Shown here in pieces: positions 5,776 to 9,013 of a DNA stretch of 9,013 nucleotides. Origin of the DNA: Gemmatimonadota bacterium (GTDB taxonomy: Bacteria; Gemmatimonadota; Gemmatimonadetes; Gemmatimonadales; Gemmatimonadaceae). The position numbers were made by a program, and so were the translations under genes. Position 1 is the stretch's first letter; each line of letters opens with the position of its first letter. The DNA lies in assembly GCA_003222065.1 (NCBI GenBank), contig QHUV01000230.1, forward strand, positions 1-9,013, written 5' to 3'. The notes beneath the pieces are model-generated. The model saw nothing but the letters and a program-made list of their open reading frames with translations, searched no databases and had not been told where the DNA came from.

Positions 5776-8700
5776 TTATTTTGGGCCTCCGGGCGTTTTT
5801 GTCTGCACCGTCGCGTGACCCTCGATTTGAGTGCCGTCGAGCAGATCGGCGAGCAGTACGAGCTCGGTCGATGTCGGGCTGAGCGCGCCCGCTTCGATCA
5901 GTGCGGCGCGAGAAAAGCGAAGTTTCACGTCAAGGAATCCATCGCCATTCGCGTCCTCGACGTGATACGACAACTTGTCATCGTCACCGTGGGTGTCGAG
6001 TGGAACGCCGCCGATTGTTGCCGACGCCGGCACTAACTGCGTCGCATCGAAGCCGAGCCGCGAAAGCAGCACGACGTCGACTCCCCCTTGGCCACGATCG
6101 TTGAGGTTGATCATCCCTGGCTGCGCCATCGCCGTCACCCGCCGCCGCAACACATTCACCGAGAGCTGGCTCATCCCGGTGCTTGCGTCCTTGTCCGTCA
6201 CGGAGAACGTCACCGAATATGTACCGGCACGGCGATAGGTGTTGCTGGCATCGATGCGAGCGCGCATGTCGCTCGTCTGTCCGGTCGGCGTGTTCCCATC
6301 GCCCCACGTGATGGTGTATCCCCAAGGAGCATCGGCGACGCCCGCATCGCTGAAGGTGCCGATTATGCCAAAGGGAATCCCCGAAGTCGCGACGAGCGAT
6401 CCCGATGCAGAGGCCAGTCGCGGCACCGGAGCGACATTAGCGACGGTGACGGTCGTCGTCGCCGAGCTCGCGAGTCCAAAACGATCGGTGACGGTGAGCT
6501 TCACCGTGTAGGCGCCATTGTCGAGGAATGTGTGCACTGGCGTGGATCCGACATCGGTCCTGCCATCGCCGAACTCCCAAGAGTACGTCAAGACGTCGCC
6601 GGGATCAGTATCCGTGGACGACGTGCCGATGAAGGACATCGGCGTCCCTTCGCTACCGGCTGCGGCACCCGCAATCCGCGCCGACGGCGCGTGGTCGTTC
6701 GCCTCGAGGGGGATCTCGATATTGTCGGGAAGCCTCGACAGTAAATCGTAGCCGGTGAGCGCTTCGATCGCGTCGACGGTCGTCTGATACGTGTGCCAGT
6801 CGACGTTCCGGACGCCGGGTTCGTTAGGCATGTTGACCGCGACGACCTGGACGTCGCCAATCCCGTGAACGTCGGCGAAGCTCCCACCGTGCGGCATGAT
6901 GAGCGCGACCTTCCAGGTGCTGGCAGGGATAACGATCTTGCCTTCGTTCTTCACGGTACCCTTATTCCCGGCGACGCCGGCGATGACGTAGACCTCCTTG
7001 TTTTGCAGTCGCGCTTGATCCCCGAGGAAGGTCTCCAAAACCGCCCATGGGCCCTGATTGAGATCGGAGGCCTGCGGCGCGACGTTCGACAGATAGAACG
7101 TGCGCGCGTTGTCGAGGCTCTCTGACGTCCGATCGAAGGAGCGCACCATGTGGCCACGGTCGATGCTGTACCCGGCTGCCGCGCCGGCACCCGTGTAGTC
7201 CGCCGTCGTTAGGTGCGTAAAGCTGGCCGGCAGCGCCGGGTCGAAGGTGAAGCAATCACACCGATCCTGGTCTCCAAAATCCGTCGAGTCGATGCCGTAG
7301 CTCACCCAGTTGGGCGTCCCGCGATTCTTGTTGTACGACAGCGTGTACTCCGAACGCGCGACGATGAAGTCGTCGCTCGGATCGGCGTCCACGGGCGTTC
7401 CAAATTCGGTGTTGTGACCGTAGAGCGCCGTCGTGCTCGCCTTTGCGTCGGTCGTCGGCAGGGAGATCCTCCCTGTCGTTCCATCCCCTGCCGTCGCGCG
7501 GAACGTCGCCGTTCCCGCAGCGAGCGCGCGGATCACGCCATTCTGATCGACGCTCGCGATCGCCGGCGTTTCCGAGGTCCACGTGAAAGTGGTCGTTAGG
7601 GTGGTCGCGCCATTCTTCAGCGTCGCGAAGAGCTGCGCCTCGAAGCCAATCGGCAAAGGCGGGTCGCTGACGGCAGCGCGCCCACTGAACGTGACAATGT
7701 TGCCCGGCGTCGAGCCAGCCGGGTTACACAACCCAAAGGTTGCCGGTAGCAAGCTCCACATGCCGCTTGCGTCGCGCTGCAGTGATTGACCGATCGGCGA
7801 CGAGTTCTCCGACGTTCCGATGTCTGTCGACGTCTTGCCAGACGCCGGACCGCCCACTGCCGTGAACGTGCCCTCGTAGGAGAGGAACTCGACAACATGC
7901 CCCGCATCGTCGACGAGCGCGAAGCCATCCGGGCTCCCGTTTTGTATGCCGTTCACGGGATAGTTCATCACGATCACGCCCCGCGCAGCGCACGTCGCGG
8001 GAATGCTTCCGCTCAGAGTCGTCGTGTTGTAGGCGCCCCCACCGTTGCCATCGTATAGCACGATGCTCCAACCCGAGAGCGATTGGCCGGCCGGTCCTTC
8101 GATCTCGATGGCTTCACCGGCGTCGGTACCGGCGTTGTCGTAGTGAATCTCAGAGAAGCGCGTATGAGGCAGCTCTGTCGTCGGCTGCTGCACGTGCAGC
8201 ACGGCCGAGCCGAACACGCCATTCGCGGCCGTCGCCGTGATCGTGGCGTCGCCAACAGCTTTCGGCGTCGCAAGGCCGTTTGCATCGACTGTCGCCACGC
8301 CAGTCGCGTCGCTCGTCCACGTTAGTGCGGCACCCGTAACTGGCGTGCCGGCGGCATCGCTCGCCGCGGCGACGAACTGCTGCGTCGCCGTGGTTGCGAT
8401 AGTCGATGGGTTAGGCGTGACGGTGATTATATCGATCGGTCCGGTAATGACCGCGTCCTGGTCATTGCACGCGCCGAACGTACTGGCGCTCGGCCCGCTC
8501 CAACCGTCCGTAAGAAGCTGCAACGACAGCCCGATCGCGCCCGATCCGTTCTCCAAGACGCCGATGTCCGTCGACTGCGTGCCTGAAGCGGGACCATTTT
8601 TCGCGCTGAACTTTCCTTCGTAGGAAAGGAATTCGACGACGCTGTTAGAAGGGTCGACTAAGGCTATGCCGTCGGGACTACCGTTTTGAATTCCGTTGAC

Positions 8701-9013
8701 CGGATAATTCACCACCACGACGCCACGCGTGCCGCAAGTGGCCGGGATCGAGCCCGACAACTGCGTCGTGTTGTACGCCAAACTGTCAGCGCCATTGTAG
8801 AGAACAATCGACCATCCGCCGAGCAGCGTGCCCGCGGGACCGGAGATCTCGATTGCTTCACCGGCGTCCGTTCCGGCATTGTCGTAGTGGAGCTCGCTGA
8901 TACGCACTGCCGGCACAAGCGCGGGACTAACCGCGAACACCGCTCCTGTCAGCCGCGGGACGCTTGGGTTCAGTGCGCGGTTATCGCCGCACGACAAGGT
9001 GGTGAGCGCCAGC
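5776..9013 (-). CDS. Multidomain extracellular DNA/RNA non-specific endonuclease with LTD, Ig-like and PKD domains (5' end outside window)
   Basis: The frame is open from the window edge to TAA at 5776-5778. Residues are numbered from TTG 8997, which is not a credible start. Upstream codons read 'LALTTL' before 'SCGDN', resembling the end of a lipoprotein signal peptide with C3 as the lipidated Cys, although the lipobox is non-standard. Domains: LTD (about 30-178), Ig-like Big2 (190-268), LTD (280-425), Ig-like (433-512), NUC endonuclease (515-755), PKD (771-853, 'WEFGDG'), PKD-like (857-950, 'ITWGDG'), and a C-terminal module with EF-hand-like 'DANGDGFLD' (1014-1022). The nuclease has DRGH at 613-616 and LNQGPWAVLE at 646-655. 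H616, N647 and E655 match Serratia nuclease H89, N119 and E127 in spacing, so catalysis looks intact. Likely role: digestion of extracellular nucleic acid for nutrients or biofilm turnover. It is the same strand as metK, 232 bp upstream, with a separate promoter between. Confidence 0.88.
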   Translation of the reverse strand, partial: LALTTLSCGDNRALNPSVPRLTGAVFAVSPALVPAVRISELHYDNAGTDAGEAIEISGPAGTLLGGWSIVLYNGADSLAYNTTQLSGSIPATCGTRGVVVVNYPVNGIQNGSPDGIALVDPSNSVVEFLSYEGKFSAKNGPASGTQSTDIGVLENGSGAIGLSLQLLTDGWSGPSASTFGACNDQDAVITGPIDIITVTPNPSTIATTATQQFVAAASDAAGTPVTGAALTWTSDATGVATVDANGLATPKAVGDATITATAANGVFGSAVLHVQQPTTELPHTRFSEIHYDNAGTDAGEAIEIEGPAGQSLSGWSIVLYDGNGGGAYNTTTLSGSIPATCAARGVIVMNYPVNGIQNGSPDGFALVDDAGHVVEFLSYEGTFTAVGGPASGKTSTDIGTSENSSPIGQSLQRDASGMWSLLPATFGLCNPAGSTPGNIVTFSGRAAVSDPPLPIGFEAQLFATLKNGATTLTTTFTWTSETPAIASVDQNGVIRALAAGTATFRATAGDGTTGRISLPTTDAKASTTALYGHNTEFGTPVDADPSDDFIVARSEYTLSYNKNRGTPNWVSYGIDSTDFGDQDRCDCFTFDPALPASFTHLTTADYTGAGAAAGYSIDRGHMVRSFDRTSESLDNARTFYLSNVAPQASDLNQGPWAVLETFLGDQARLQNKEVYVIAGVAGNKGTVKNEGKIVIPASTWKVALIMPHGGSFADVHGIGDVQVVAVNMPNEPGVRNVDWHTYQTTVDAIEALTGYDLLSRLPDNIEIPLEANDHAPSARIAGAAAGSEGTPMSFIGTSSTDTDPGDVLTYSWEFGDGRTDVGSTPVHTFLDNGAYTVKLTVTDRFGLASSATTTVTVANVAPVPRLASASGSLVATSGIPFGIIGTFSDAGVADAPWGYTITWGDGNTPTGQTSDMRARIDASNTYRRAGTYSVTFSVTDKDASTGMSQLSVNVLRRRVTAMAQPGMINLNDRGQGGVDVVLLSRLGFDATQLVPASATIGGVPLDTHGDDDKLSYHVEDANGDGFLDVKLRFSRAALIEAGALSPTSTELVLLADLLDGTQIEGHATVQTKTPGGPK
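7723..8910 (-). repeat. Internal duplication of LTD + Ig-like module in the nuclease gene
   Basis: LTD copy 1 is encoded at 8464-8910 and copy 2 at 7723-8160, offset by about 249 codons. Both contain 'HYDNAGTDAGEAIEI', 'LSGSIPATC', 'NYPVNGIQNGSPDG', 'VVEFLSYEG' and 'TSTDIG' or 'QSTDIG' blocks; identity is about 70% by eye over some 125 residues. Each is followed by a Big2-like domain, so the unit duplicated was probably LTD plus Ig-like. Synonymous positions differ a good deal, so the duplication is not recent. Each copy has one Cys in the middle (C88, C336) and one near its end (C177, C424), probably an intradomain disulfide. Confidence 0.8.

Noticed and set aside
6088..6744. Plus-strand open frame (218 codons) opposite the nuclease PKD region
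   Set aside because: It is antisense to well-recognised PKD domains, is rich in Arg/His and has no motif or ribosome binding site.
5776..9013. The DRGH nuclease as a T6SS antibacterial effector with immunity gene
   Set aside because: It has a lipoprotein-like N-terminus, LTD/Ig/PKD surface domains and no VgrG, PAAR or immunity partner beside it, and metK separates it from the T6SS genes.
1..9013. CRISPR arrays, insertion sequences, tRNA genes, attachment sites
   Set aside because: No short regularly spaced repeats, transposase-like frames, terminal inverted repeats or tRNA cloverleaf were seen; almost all the window is accounted for by the five genes.

Overview
The window looks like a piece of a high-GC bacterial chromosome (about 60-65% G+C by eye), probably from a Gemmatimonadota- or Acidobacteriota-like lineage. 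That placement is an inference from the style of the type VI secretion (T6SS) proteins, the lamin-tail/PKD surface nuclease and a genome-signature-like word, CGTTAGG; no rRNA or other decisive marker is present.

Left part (1-4636, + strand): the end of a T6SS core operon in the order tssK (3' end only), tssL and tssM. These encode a baseplate subunit and the two inner-membrane partners of the TssJLM membrane complex. tssM is broken. Its N-terminal half (two membrane helices, P-loop-like and TKAD motifs) stops resembling the family near 2412, and the C-terminal half resumes one frame over at 2411. The family segment expected between them is missing, so this looks like an internal deletion rather than a simple indel.

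Middle part (4557-5775, - strand): metK (S-adenosylmethionine synthetase) runs toward tssM. Its recognisable sequence ends at 4638, directly against the tssM stop codon, so roughly the last 80-100 residues of the family are absent. Upstream of metK are a sigma70-like promoter, a structured leader of about 135 nt and a strong intrinsic terminator only 14 nt before the start codon. The leader can form mutually exclusive pairings with the terminator. This is the architecture of a SAM riboswitch or other attenuator, but I could not assign it to a SAM riboswitch class I know.

Right part (5776-9013, - strand): one very large gene, open at the window edge, for a predicted lipoprotein or secreted nuclease. 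Its layout is LTD - Ig-like - LTD - Ig-like - DNA/RNA non-specific endonuclease (DRGH motif) - PKD - PKD - C-terminal module with an EF-hand-like loop. The two LTD + Ig-like modules are an internal duplication.

The three parts do not form one obvious pathway. Two gene lesions within 2.3 kb (tssM and metK) point either to a decaying or rearranged T6SS locus or to an assembly artefact. The metK leader is the best candidate here for something not yet described.
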